NCBI GenBank assembly: GCA_943372515.1
Contig: CALRYY010000026.1
Coordinates: forward strand, 1-47,157
DNA length: 47,157 bases
DNA from: RAM1 sp943372515
Lineage (GTDB): Bacteria > Pseudomonadota > Gammaproteobacteria > Burkholderiales > Burkholderiaceae_C
Direction: 5' to 3'
Below, piece by piece: positions 30,461 through 39,755 of the stretch (position 1 is the stretch's first letter; each line of letters begins with the position of its first letter). The notes under the pieces are model-generated. The model was given only the letters and a program-made list of their open reading frames with translations. It did not search any database and was not told the origin of the DNA. A program made the translations under genes and the position numbers.

Positions 30461-32710
30461 TCAGCCGCGACGGACTACATGTGCCAGCACCTCAGCGCCA
30501 ACCACGTCCAAAACACCCTCCCACTCCCCCATCGTTTGCTGGCGGACAACTGTTGCCGAACCATACCAAGGCATGGATGCACCTTCGACACCGTAGCGCC
30601 ATTCCGGTATGGCAGGCGCCATCACCCAGACCGGAACACCCAGAGCTCCCGCATAGTGGACTGTGGTGTTGCACACCGTCACGACGGCGTCCAGGGCACT
30701 GATTAGCGCCGCGAACTCATCAAGGTCCTTGATGGCTTGCGGCCAATGAGTCAGGTTCCATCCGCACTCAGACATGCGCTGGAGGTCGGACTCGACGGCG
30801 CCGTACTGGAGGCTGACCCAATCAGCCGGCACACGGGTCATCCATTGCGCGGCCATGTCCACATCGAGCGTTCGCAACACACTTCGGGTGGATGGAGTGC
30901 CGCCCCGCCAGGAAAAACCAATCTTGGGACCCGGACCTATTTCATCCAGCTTCTGGCGCCAGTAGTCCACCCGCTGCGGGTCAGCACGCAAATACGGCGT
31001 TCCCGGGAAACTTGAAACGTCGGGCCGGAAATAGCGCGGCAATTCAGCAAGCGGGACGTAACAGTCCACATCGGTCAGCCCTTTGGCCCATGCCACGTCC
31101 CGCTTCTGGGTCGAGGCAATCACCTCACAATCAGGAAACGAACGCGCCAGGGTCGGCGCGACGCGCGCCATGACTTCAAAGATCACGCGCTTGGGCGACT
31201 GCCTCAACAGATCGGGCAGACAGGATGCAAACATGACCTGGTCGCCCAAGCCCTGCTCGGCGAGCACCACAACCGTCTTTCCTTGCAGGGATTCCCCTGC
31301 CCACATGGGATACGGCAACACCCTGAAATTCTTGCTCGAACCAATCCCCCGATAAGCGTAGTCCTCCCAGCCTGCGACGAAATTTTTGCGCAATAAATGG
31401 ACGGTGGCGCGCTGAAATCTGGTGTTCGGCTCGGCAGGATGCAACTCCAGCACCTGATCTAGCAGCGCGAGCGCCTCGTCAAATCGCCCCGTCGCCACCA
31501 ACGCCAGGCCCAGGCCATTCAACACGGCGGTACGTGGGGCCACCCCACCGGCCAGCAACTCGTCAAACAGCTCGATGGCCCTGGTGTAGTCGCATGCCAT
31601 CGTCAAGCTCGCCGCGAGCTGGGACTTTTGAGACGCCGTCAGAGCCTCGCTGGGCAACTCTTCAAGTACTGCAACGGCCTGCGCATACTTTTCAGTCAGG
31701 TGCAGAACCTGGGCAAGGTTGAAAGTAACTGCGGTGTCCGCATCGGGCAGCTGCCTTGCGCGTTCGAAGCACTTTTGAGCTTCGGGGTACTCTGCAAGCT
31801 GCAGGTGCGCAGAGCCCAGCACGGCAAGTGCGCGCGCGTTGTCGGCATTGCGCGCCAGGAAGGCTTGGGCCAATTCAACCGCTCCGTGCACATCCCCTGC
31901 GTTTTGGTACAGCCCTGCAACATGTTCCAGCAACGCGGCGTCGTCCTCCCACTGGTCCAGCAATAAATCAGCGTCCCGAAGAGCTGCATTGCCATCCCCT
32001 GCATGAAATCGATGCTTGATCTGGCTCCAGCGCTCCTGCCAATCCGGCGCGGCCATACCCGATTCAGCACTGGAGGCGACTGCCACTGACTGCCAGACGC
32101 CTCCTGAATTCGCAACCTCCTCATTCAGTTGAGCCAGATTTTCACGGGCCAACGCAAAAGTGCTGTCCAGGGCCAACGCCTTCTTGAAGCAGGTCAGGGC
32201 CTCCCCATGCTCCCCCTTCAGGCGAAGCACGATCCCAAGATTGTTCCAGGAAGATTTATCCGCGTCATTGCCTTGAATCGCCTGGCGCAGCGGCGTTTCT
32301 GCCAACGCATAGTTCTTCAAGTGCAGGTGGCAAAGCCCCAGTTGCGCAAGATACCGGGGGTCAGTGGGACTGCCGTTTCGCGCAAACTGCGCGTGGTGAG
32401 AAGCGGGCCCGATTTCACCCTCTTCGAGCATCAGCAAAGACAGGCCGTAGTGCGCATCCGAGAACCCCGGCAAAAGGGCCAAAACTTCATGGTAGAGCTT
32501 CTTTGCGTCCTCGTCCCGCCTCTGGCGGAATGCAATTTCCGCCAGCAGGCAGCGAGCAACTGCGTCTTTGTCTTCGGTCGCGTCATACAGTTTTCCTGCA
32601 GCGACTTCGGCTTGGTCAAACCGGCCCATGGCAATCATTTCGCGGACTTCATCCAGTGTCCACCGCCGGTGCCCAGCGCCCAGCATTTCACGAAACAATT
32701 TCTTCAGCAT
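30461..32710 (-). CDS. TPR-repeat glycosyltransferase (OGT/GT9-like)
   Basis: A 749-residue protein. The first 440 residues or so are tetratricopeptide repeats (for example DADTAVTFNLAQVLHLTEKY and GDAHYGLSLL-type helices), usually substrate-binding. The C-terminal 280 residues form a GT-B-like domain: VVVLAEQGLGDQVMFASCLPDL, then KIGFSWRGG, then VTVCNTTVHYAGALGVPVWV and IPEWRYG. Such proteins glycosylate polypeptides or surface glycans. It is the last gene of the kinase-to-ATPase run and ends 131 nt before the upstream pilin, so pilins are plausible targets. ATG 32710 is preferred over an in-frame TTG at 32722. Confidence 0.82.
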   Translation of the reverse strand: MLKKLFREMLGAGHRRWTLDEVREMIAMGRFDQAEVAAGKLYDATEDKDAVARCLLAEIAFRQRRDEDAKKLYHEVLALLPGFSDAHYGLSLLMLEEGEIGPASHHAQFARNGSPTDPRYLAQLGLCHLHLKNYALAETPLRQAIQGNDADKSSWNNLGIVLRLKGEHGEALTCFKKALALDSTFALARENLAQLNEEVANSGGVWQSVAVASSAESGMAAPDWQERWSQIKHRFHAGDGNAALRDADLLLDQWEDDAALLEHVAGLYQNAGDVHGAVELAQAFLARNADNARALAVLGSAHLQLAEYPEAQKCFERARQLPDADTAVTFNLAQVLHLTEKYAQAVAVLEELPSEALTASQKSQLAASLTMACDYTRAIELFDELLAGGVAPRTAVLNGLGLALVATGRFDEALALLDQVLELHPAEPNTRFQRATVHLLRKNFVAGWEDYAYRGIGSSKNFRVLPYPMWAGESLQGKTVVVLAEQGLGDQVMFASCLPDLLRQSPKRVIFEVMARVAPTLARSFPDCEVIASTQKRDVAWAKGLTDVDCYVPLAELPRYFRPDVSSFPGTPYLRADPQRVDYWRQKLDEIGPGPKIGFSWRGGTPSTRSVLRTLDVDMAAQWMTRVPADWVSLQYGAVESDLQRMSECGWNLTHWPQAIKDLDEFAALISALDAVVTVCNTTVHYAGALGVPVWVMAPAIPEWRYGVEGASMPWYGSATVVRQQTMGEWEGVLDVVGAEVLAHVVRRG

Positions 32711-32759
32711 GCTGGCAACCAACCAAATCCGCGGCGAGCCATCGATACGTTGCGCACAC

Positions 32760-35177
32760 TCACTTGATACAAACCGACCTCACCTGCTTCAAGTCCGTCA
32801 GCCCCATCATGATTTTTTCCATGCCGTCCATCTTCAAGGTTCGCATGCCGCCGCCTACGGCGCAAACAAACAGCTCCGCCACCCGGGCCCGCTCCTGTAT
32901 AAGCTTCTTCACATCGTCGTCCGCAATCAGCAACTCGTGCAAACCGACGCGGCCCTTGTAGCCGGACTTGCCGCATTTGTCGCAGCCCACCGGCCGGTAA
33001 AACTTGAGCTTGCCGTTCTCACCGTAGAGCTTCATCCAGCTGTCGTAGAGTTTTTTGGCCTCGCCGGCGTAGTCGGCCTTCCACGCAGCGGTGTGCCGCA
33101 GGTCTTCTGCGTACTCGGCCACGAAGGTCTTGATCTCGTCACCCTCTGGCGTGTAGTCCTGCTTGCAGTCGCACAATCGCTTGGCCAGGCGCTGCGCCAG
33201 GATGCCCAACAGGGCATCGGCAAAATTGAAGGGGTCCATGCCCATGTCCAGCAAACGGGTAACAGACTCAGGAGCGGAGTTGGTGTGCAGCGTCGAAAAC
33301 ACCAGGTGGCCCGTCAGTGACGCCTCAACGCCCATGGACACGGTTTCCTTGTCGCGCGACTCGCCCACCATGATGATGTCCGGGTCGGCGCGCAGGAAGG
33401 CGCGCATGACCAGCGCAAAGTCAATGCCCGCCTTCTTGTTGATTTGTACCTGCCGCAGGCCCTTTTGCGTGATTTCCACCGGATCCTCGGCCGTCCATAT
33501 CTTGGTGTCGGGCGTGTTGAGGAATTTCAGGATGGAGTGCAGCGTGGTCGTCTTGCCCGAGCCTGTAGGGCCACACACGTAGAACAGGCCATAGGGCTTG
33601 CTCACGGTCTTTTCCACCCGGTCGCGGTTGTGCGGCGTAAGACCCAGCTTTTCCAGCGGGATCGGCTCGCCTGCCGCCAGGATACGCATGACGATGTCTT
33701 CCACACCGCCGGCCGAGGGAATGGTGGCTACACGCAGTTCGATGTCCAGCGGTCCAAACTTCTTGAACTTGATCTTGCCGTCCTGGGGCTTGCGCTTTTC
33801 CGAGATGTCCAGGTCACACATGATCTTCAGCCGTGTGACAAGCGCCTGGCGAAAGTGCGATGGCACCTCAATGTAGGACTGCAGGCTGCCGTCAATGCGC
33901 AGCCGGATACCGGTTTTCGCCTTGCCCGGCAGGGGCTCGATGTGGATATCCGACGCCTTGAGGTTGTACGCGTCGATGATGACTTTGTTGACGAACTTGA
34001 CCAGTTCGTTGTCGGCCGCGGCAGATTCGAGCGAAGAATCGTCACTGCCCTCGTCATCGATCGGCGCGCTCAGATCGGCAAGCAGTTCGTCGATCGAGCC
34101 GCCTTCCACGCCGGCACCATAAAGCTGGCTGAGCGTTTCCTCGAACTCGGTTTGTGTCGTGACCCGGTAGGCAAATTTGGACTGGCGCGAAAAAACCTGC
34201 GGCACAATGCGCGACCCGCGCACCGCCTCAGGGTCAACGCACATCACGACCAGACCCTCCGGCGATTCCTCCAGGGGAATCCATCCCTGCTCAACCAGAA
34301 AATCGCGCTTGAGCGGCCCATGCAGCATTTCGGAACGAATGCGCCCGCTATTGAATGCCTCGTATGGCACGCCAAAGAACTTGGCCAGCGACGGGCCGAT
34401 CTGCGCCGGACGGATCTGGTACTGGGCCATGAGCATGTGCTCAACCGGCTTGGCCTCTTCGCGCGCGCTCTGGATGCATTGCTGCAGTTCTTCACCTGTC
34501 AGCACACCATCCGTCACCAGGCCGTCGTACTTGGTGGCCTTGCGGCGCGCACCTTCCTCGGCCTTGTGCATGCGCTGGCGGATCGCGGTTGCCAGCGTCT
34601 TGCACAGCTGGGCCGCGCCTTCGACTTCCAGTTCGCCAAACGGCTGGTCGCTCTTGTTGTTGATGACCTGCAGCACGCCATGCAGTGCCTCGCCGTCCAG
34701 GATGGGCACCACCAGCATCTGCTTGGTGCGATATCCCGAGCGTTTGTCGACTTCCTTGAGGAAGCTCAGTGTGGGGTGTACGCGCTTGAGCGCTTCATCA
34801 TCGTAAACATCGGCGATGTTCACCGGCTGCTTGGAAAAGGCAACGTAGCCCGCAATACTCTGCGCGCTGATGGGCAGCTTGAGGTCGCGGCTGGTGTTCA
34901 GCCCGGTCTTGATCTTGGAAATGATGGCCGTGCGGTCGTCATTGACGGCGTACAGTGTCAGACGGTCGGCGTTCAGAAGCTTGCAGATGTCCGGGCTGAC
35001 CTCCAGCATGATCTGGTCCACGTTTTCGGTCTCGTGGATGCGCGTCGTGACATGCTGCAGTTGCCGGAAAAACAGCGCCTCAAACGAGACGCCCCGTTTG
35101 TCAGGCGGCAACATCTGCGAGTCAAAAAACGCCTGTTCGGAATCTTTCTCGCCCGCAGGCTTCAGGACCGCGTTCAT
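32760..35177 (-). CDS. GAF-domain GspE/PilB-family ATPase
   Basis: An 805-residue hexameric-type secretion/pilus motor ATPase with an extra N-terminal GAF domain (about 40-205). An MshEN-like region (about 210-345) follows, then the N2 and catalytic domains (about 385-800). Walker A GPTGSGKTT is at 536-544, the Asp box TAEDPVE near 563-569, Walker B RADPDIIMVGESRD near 596-609, and the His box GHLVFSTLHTN near 623-633. The zinc-site cysteines are 669, 671, 732 and 735. PilB and GspE lack GAF; here it could sense a cyclic nucleotide or another ligand. The gene overlaps the upstream phosphodiesterase (ATGA). No PilC/GspF platform gene is nearby. Confidence 0.9.
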   Translation of the reverse strand: MNAVLKPAGEKDSEQAFFDSQMLPPDKRGVSFEALFFRQLQHVTTRIHETENVDQIMLEVSPDICKLLNADRLTLYAVNDDRTAIISKIKTGLNTSRDLKLPISAQSIAGYVAFSKQPVNIADVYDDEALKRVHPTLSFLKEVDKRSGYRTKQMLVVPILDGEALHGVLQVINNKSDQPFGELEVEGAAQLCKTLATAIRQRMHKAEEGARRKATKYDGLVTDGVLTGEELQQCIQSAREEAKPVEHMLMAQYQIRPAQIGPSLAKFFGVPYEAFNSGRIRSEMLHGPLKRDFLVEQGWIPLEESPEGLVVMCVDPEAVRGSRIVPQVFSRQSKFAYRVTTQTEFEETLSQLYGAGVEGGSIDELLADLSAPIDDEGSDDSSLESAAADNELVKFVNKVIIDAYNLKASDIHIEPLPGKAKTGIRLRIDGSLQSYIEVPSHFRQALVTRLKIMCDLDISEKRKPQDGKIKFKKFGPLDIELRVATIPSAGGVEDIVMRILAAGEPIPLEKLGLTPHNRDRVEKTVSKPYGLFYVCGPTGSGKTTTLHSILKFLNTPDTKIWTAEDPVEITQKGLRQVQINKKAGIDFALVMRAFLRADPDIIMVGESRDKETVSMGVEASLTGHLVFSTLHTNSAPESVTRLLDMGMDPFNFADALLGILAQRLAKRLCDCKQDYTPEGDEIKTFVAEYAEDLRHTAAWKADYAGEAKKLYDSWMKLYGENGKLKFYRPVGCDKCGKSGYKGRVGLHELLIADDDVKKLIQERARVAELFVCAVGGGMRTLKMDGMEKIMMGLTDLKQVRSVCIK

Positions 35178-35965
35178 AGGTCAAACTCCTGCCCGGCACG
35201 AAGCCAACGGATGTCATGCGTGACGTTCGGGCCAAAGGGCTGCGTCTGGTCAAACCGCTGGATCTCCGCCATGATCAGTTCGGTCTCTGCGGGCTTGGTG
35301 TGCGTGATGTAGATGGGAAACGACTTGCCTTTGTCGATGCAGTCGAGCTCTTCGGCCAGCGCCAGCGGCGACAGGTGCAGGCTGCGCCGCGCAAGATCTT
35401 TCTCGCGGTTGCTGAACGCGGTTTCAATGATGAGTGCCGCCACATTCATCTGGTTGATCCGGCGCCAGAACGCCGGGTTGCGCTCTGTGTCGCCCGTGAA
35501 AATCCAGCAACCGCGCCCCGCTGTTACCGCGTAACCCACCGCCGGCACCGTGTGAACAGCAGGCAGCACCTCAATGCGCTTGCCGGTGATGTCCAGCGTC
35601 TGCCCGACCTGGATTTCATGGAAGGTGATGAAAGGCGCTTGTGGCGTTGGAATGCGACTGAAGTCCGGCCAGATCACGTTGTTGAAGATGTGCGCCTTCA
35701 GTGCAGCAATGGTGCCCGCCAGTGCGTGGATCTGCACAGGAGAGTTGCGCTGTGATGCGATCGCATCAATCATCAATGGCAGCGCCGCCACATGGTCAAG
35801 GTGCGAATGGGTCAGCAACACATGGTTGATGCCGCGCATTTCCTCCAGCGCCAGATCGCCCACGCCGGTGCCGGCGTCGACAAGGACGTCATTGTCAATC
35901 AGGAAAGACGTGGTTCGGCAGTCCTTGGCGATCGCGCCGGAGCAGCCCAACACCCTGACCTTCAT
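35174..35965 (-). CDS. MBL-fold cyclic-nucleotide phosphodiesterase
   Basis: A 263-residue protein of the metallo-beta-lactamase superfamily, close to class II 3',5'-cyclic-nucleotide phosphodiesterases. The dinuclear metal motif THSHLDH lies at 52-58, with further ligands in AVHTVPAVGYAV, FTGDTERN and YITHTKPAE. The expected reaction is hydrolysis of cAMP or cGMP to the 5'-monophosphate. It sits 9 nt after the adenylate cyclase gene and overlaps the ATPase gene, so synthesis and breakdown are coexpressed. A generic MBL hydrolase is the alternative, but context favours cAMP. Confidence 0.85.
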   Translation of the reverse strand: MKVRVLGCSGAIAKDCRTTSFLIDNDVLVDAGTGVGDLALEEMRGINHVLLTHSHLDHVAALPLMIDAIASQRNSPVQIHALAGTIAALKAHIFNNVIWPDFSRIPTPQAPFITFHEIQVGQTLDITGKRIEVLPAVHTVPAVGYAVTAGRGCWIFTGDTERNPAFWRRINQMNVAALIIETAFSNREKDLARRSLHLSPLALAEELDCIDKGKSFPIYITHTKPAETELIMAEIQRFDQTQPFGPNVTHDIRWLRAGQEFDL

Positions 35966-35974
35966 CCTGGCACC

Positions 35975-38224
35975 TCACTTGGTCTCAAAGTTCGTCGCAC
36001 CGTCCCACTCGGGATCGAAGGGCAACAGCCTCATTGAGGCTACACGCTGCGTGTACAACTCGTAAAGGTATTTTTTGGCGTTCATGCGCTGCAGGTTGAG
36101 CAGTTGCACGTCGGCCTGGTCCCAGTCCTGCGAACGGTACGCCTTGAGCAGGGCGCCCCAGGCCTTGAGTTCGTCGGCGTGCGGCTTTTCCAGCCGGTCC
36201 AGGGGAGCCAGCGGCCAGAAGATGGATACGGCTTGCTCCTTGCCCTTGACGCGAACCTTGTCCAGCTCCTGCCAGGCAAAGTCGGGCGCCAGCTTGCGGG
36301 TGGATTCACTCACGACAATGTCCACGCCATAGGTCTTGGACAAACCCTCCAGCCGCGAGCCCAGGTTCACGGAGTCCCCGATCACGGTATAGCTGCGCCG
36401 GATGTCCGAGCCCATGTCCCCAACGCACATGGTGCCGGTGTTCAGACCGATGCCAATGCCGATCTCGGGCAGGCCCTTGGCGCGGTGCTCTTCATTGAGT
36501 TTGCGGATGGCGTTGGCCATCTCCATCGCGGTTTTGGTCGCCAGGTGCGCATGGGCGGGCGTATCCACTGGTGCACCCCAGAAGGCCATGACGCAGTCGC
36601 CCATGTATTTGTCGATGGTGCCGCGGTTGGCGCGGATCAGGTCCGTCAAGCGGCTGAAAACGCTGTTGAGCAGCTCCTGCAACTGGGTGGGCTCCATCTG
36701 CTCGGACATCTTGGTAAAGCCCCGCATGTCGCAGAACATCACCGTCAACTCCTTGTTGGTTGCCTTCATGCTGTAGCTGTCGGGGTCTTTGACCATTTCG
36801 TCCACCAGCTCGGGCGGAACGTAGGTTCCAAACAGGTTGGCCAGTTCGCGCTTGGACCGGCTTTCAACAAAATAGCCGTAGCTCATGTTCAGTGCAAAGG
36901 CCGTCAGCGCCATGACCAGGGCCGACGCCAGCGGCAAAACCAGCCCGTAGCCCAGATAGAGCCAGAAGTTGAGTGCCACCAGCACGCCTATGACCACCAC
37001 ACTGGCGGCTACCGCCCGTGGCGCAGACAGCAGCGGCAGTGCAAATGCGAGCGTAATGCCCGCCAGCAAGAGGACTACGACCTCAAACCCGACAGCATAG
37101 TCCGGCTTGACGAAGGTCTTGCCATCCAGCAGCCCGGAGATGACGTTGGCGTGGGTCTCGACCCCGGGATAGGTTTCGCCGACAGGCGTCACACGCAAGT
37201 CCAGCAGGCCGGGCGCTGTAGTGCCCAGCAAGACGATCTTGTCCTTGAGCGCGCCGTCAGGAATGCGCCTGGCCAGCAGGTCGGCGGCCGAGATGTACTT
37301 GAACGAACCCCCGCTCACGCCGCCCGGACCACGAAAGGGCACCAGCGTGGCAACGCGATGGTCTACAGGTACAGCCAAGGTCTTTTCACCTTGTTTGAGC
37401 AGGATGCTTTCCAGGCCCTGGTAACTGCGGTTGATGAACCGTTCCTGCGGGAAGCCCGGCGCCACCGCCGGTAACCCCACCAGCATGCGGAACATTGCCA
37501 TGGACAGCGACTCGTAGTACTGCCCCTTGTATTCAGCAATCAGAGGGATGGAGCGCACGACGCCATCGGCTTCCGTGATGGAGTTGAAAAAGCCCGCCAT
37601 CGGCGCCGCTTTGGCGACCTGGTCGATGTTGGACCCAAAACCGTTCCAGCTGGTGAAACTGATGGGACGCCCCTGGAGGCTGTCTTTCTGCATGACTGCA
37701 GCGGGCAGTGCACCCGATGTGCGACCGTCCCGGTCACTTGTGAAGTAGTACCCCAGCACCACGGCCTTTTTTTCAAGCGAGCGGGCAAAAGCGGCGTCGT
37801 AGTCCAGAACGCTTTGCAGCTGATTGAGACGTTCGGTAAAGCCGGCCTGGTCCTTGAGGTCGCTCTGGGCGAGCTGTCGCAACCGCTTCAGGCCAGAGCT
37901 GTCGTCGGGCTCGGCAAACACCACGTCAAAGCCCAGCATGGTGACTTTCTGGCGCTCAAACAGGTCTTCCACCAGTTCGGCCAGCTTGTTGCGGCCCCAG
38001 GGCCAGCGCCCGACTTCCGCAAGGCTCTTCTCGTCGATATCAACGATGACGATGCGCTCGTCCATCGTTTTGGGCATGGTGGCGCGCAGGCGTGCGTCAT
38101 AGATGATGTCGTCAAGCTGCTGCAGCACGCCAATGCGCATCACGCCGCTGGCGTGCAGCAACGCAAAAATCAGCGGTATCAGGGTTACCGCGATCCGGGA
38201 CCAATGTTTTGAAAGTGATCCCAT
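35975..38224 (-). CDS. CHASE2-domain class III adenylate cyclase
   Basis: A 749-residue membrane receptor cyclase. An N-terminal anchor and a periplasmic CHASE2 sensor (about 35-365, with VDIDEKSLAEVGRWPW and GVETHANVISGLL) are followed by about three membrane helices (377-447). The cyclase catalytic domain spans about 490-670. Metal Asp499 (FCDMRGF) and Asp543 (KYMGD) are present. Lys539 and Thr613 (SYTVIGD) form a bacterial-type ATP-selecting pair, predicting cAMP. The C-terminal tail ends with helices and FDPEWDGA, common in this subfamily. It sits 17 nt after the FHA gene. Confidence 0.93.
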   Translation of the reverse strand: MGSLSKHWSRIAVTLIPLIFALLHASGVMRIGVLQQLDDIIYDARLRATMPKTMDERIVIVDIDEKSLAEVGRWPWGRNKLAELVEDLFERQKVTMLGFDVVFAEPDDSSGLKRLRQLAQSDLKDQAGFTERLNQLQSVLDYDAAFARSLEKKAVVLGYYFTSDRDGRTSGALPAAVMQKDSLQGRPISFTSWNGFGSNIDQVAKAAPMAGFFNSITEADGVVRSIPLIAEYKGQYYESLSMAMFRMLVGLPAVAPGFPQERFINRSYQGLESILLKQGEKTLAVPVDHRVATLVPFRGPGGVSGGSFKYISAADLLARRIPDGALKDKIVLLGTTAPGLLDLRVTPVGETYPGVETHANVISGLLDGKTFVKPDYAVGFEVVVLLLAGITLAFALPLLSAPRAVAASVVVIGVLVALNFWLYLGYGLVLPLASALVMALTAFALNMSYGYFVESRSKRELANLFGTYVPPELVDEMVKDPDSYSMKATNKELTVMFCDMRGFTKMSEQMEPTQLQELLNSVFSRLTDLIRANRGTIDKYMGDCVMAFWGAPVDTPAHAHLATKTAMEMANAIRKLNEEHRAKGLPEIGIGIGLNTGTMCVGDMGSDIRRSYTVIGDSVNLGSRLEGLSKTYGVDIVVSESTRKLAPDFAWQELDKVRVKGKEQAVSIFWPLAPLDRLEKPHADELKAWGALLKAYRSQDWDQADVQLLNLQRMNAKKYLYELYTQRVASMRLLPFDPEWDGATNFETK

Positions 38225-38241
38225 GGGTCCGCCGCAGACCG

Positions 38242-38910
38242 TCAGGCCTGAACGAACTGCATCTGGGTGCCCGCCAGTTCCAGCAGATCACCTGTCTTCA
38301 GCATGACGGGCTCCGCGCCAATCGGCGCGCCGTTCAGCGTAGGCTTGTTGGCGCCTTCGACGTGGGCCACCACAAAGCCGTTGTGCCGCTTGGTGATGGC
38401 GGCAACCGCCACACCGGGCTTGCCAATGGTCGTGACGACCTTGACCAGTGGCACCTCGCGCCCTGCGGCGGCACCGGACAGCACCTTGATGCTGCCGGCG
38501 GGCCCCGCACCCTCTGCCACTGGCGCTGCAGCTGCAGCTGAAGGGCTGGCGGCCGGGGGCGGCACAGCCAGGCCTGCCCCTCCGGCCTTGATCACCATCG
38601 TCTTTTCAAAGCCGGCGCTGGCGGCTTCGTTGATGTACTTGATCTTGTACTTGCCGATCTCAACGGTGTCGCTGTTTTGCAGGAGCTGCTTCTTGACAGC
38701 CTTGCCGTTGACGTAAGTGCCGTTGGTGCTGTTCAGATCCTCCAGGTAAACCTCGTTGCCGGTCATCTGCAGAACGGCATGTTCACCGCTCACAGCAAGG
38801 TTATCAATCACGATGTCGTTGTACGGCCGCCGACCCAATGTCGTACGGTCCTTGGTCAACTGCACTTCCTTGATGACAACACCGTCGATCGAAACGATCA
38901 TTTTCGGCAT
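38242..38910 (-). CDS. FHA-domain protein with second degenerate FHA-like domain
   Basis: A 222-residue cytoplasmic phosphothreonine-binding protein. The N-terminal FHA domain (about 5-92) has all the key residues: LGRRPYN, SGEHAVL and LNSTNGTYVNG. A linker with EKTMVI (Thr104) and an Ala/Pro-rich stretch leads to a second FHA-like fold (about 140-222; TIGKPG, NGAPIGAE, LKTGDLLELAG) that lacks the canonical Ser-x-x-His binding residues. Thr104 is a likely target of the neighbouring kinase, as in GarA/OdhI-type proteins. An AGGAG site precedes the ATG. It lies between the phosphatase and cyclase genes. Confidence 0.92.
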   Translation of the reverse strand: MPKMIVSIDGVVIKEVQLTKDRTTLGRRPYNDIVIDNLAVSGEHAVLQMTGNEVYLEDLNSTNGTYVNGKAVKKQLLQNSDTVEIGKYKIKYINEAASAGFEKTMVIKAGGAGLAVPPPAASPSAAAAAPVAEGAGPAGSIKVLSGAAAGREVPLVKVVTTIGKPGVAVAAITKRHNGFVVAHVEGANKPTLNGAPIGAEPVMLKTGDLLELAGTQMQFVQA

Positions 38911-38958
38911 GGTCGACTCCTGTTTTTAAACCTGTTTCGGGAAAACTAATGCGAAAGA

Positions 38959-39744
38959 CTATTTTCCCAGCAATCTGGAAATCAAGCCGCGCTTTTTAAC
39001 GCCGCTTTGTGCCTGCGCCAACAGGACCGAGATATTGTCCCGTCCGCCGTTGGCATTGGCAGCATCAATCAGCTGCACAACTTTCTGCTCCAGTGGTGCG
39101 TCAGCAGCAAGCAGCTGGGCAATATTGTCGTTGTCCACCATGTCCGACAACCCGTCCGAGCACATGAGGTAGACATCGCCGGGCTCCACTCGGTGCTCGT
39201 TGACTTCCAGCAGTACGGCGTCTTCGACACCGAGCGCGCGCGTAACCAGGTTTTTGTTGGTCGATGTAGCCGCCTGCTCGGGCGTGATCAGCCCCGCGTC
39301 CATCTGCTCCTGGAGCAAAGAGTGATCCTTGGTGATCTGCACAAATTCGCCGTCGCGCAGGCGGTAGCAGCGCGAATCGCCGATGTGACCCAACATCAGC
39401 CGGGTGTCCTGGAAGACGCCCAGCACCAGCGTCGTACCCATGCCGCTGTATTGGGGGTTGGAATTGGCGGCGTTGAAGATGGAGCGGTTTGCGTTGTCCA
39501 CGCAGATTTCCATGGCACGCCGCACTTCCTTGGAGTTGGCATGCCGCCCGGCCTGCGACAGCCAGCGCCCCAGCTCTGACTTGATGAATGCGGTGGCCAT
39601 GCCACTGGCGATTTCGCCGGCGTTATAGCCCCCCATGCCGTCAGCCAGGATGCCCAGGCGCGTGGGCTCGTCAATGGTGACGGAGTCCTCGTTGTTCTCG
39701 CGGGCGAGTCCAGGATCGGTTCGTAGGCAAAACTCGTAGTTCAT
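38959..39744 (-). CDS. PP2C-family Ser/Thr phosphatase (Stp-like)
   Basis: A 261-residue metal-dependent protein phosphatase that should reverse phosphorylation by the kinase encoded 11 nt upstream. PP2C motifs occur in order: RENNED (Asp20), LADGMGGYNAGEIAS (Asp35), LGHIGDSRCYRLRDG, VLLEVNEHRV region, MCSDGLSDMVDND, and a final GGRDNISVLL. Length matches Stp1/PrpC-type enzymes. No membrane segment is present. Confidence 0.95.
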   Translation of the reverse strand: MNYEFCLRTDPGLARENNEDSVTIDEPTRLGILADGMGGYNAGEIASGMATAFIKSELGRWLSQAGRHANSKEVRRAMEICVDNANRSIFNAANSNPQYSGMGTTLVLGVFQDTRLMLGHIGDSRCYRLRDGEFVQITKDHSLLQEQMDAGLITPEQAATSTNKNLVTRALGVEDAVLLEVNEHRVEPGDVYLMCSDGLSDMVDNDNIAQLLAADAPLEQKVVQLIDAANANGGRDNISVLLAQAQSGVKKRGLISRLLGK

Positions 39745-39755
39745 AGATGCTGGAC

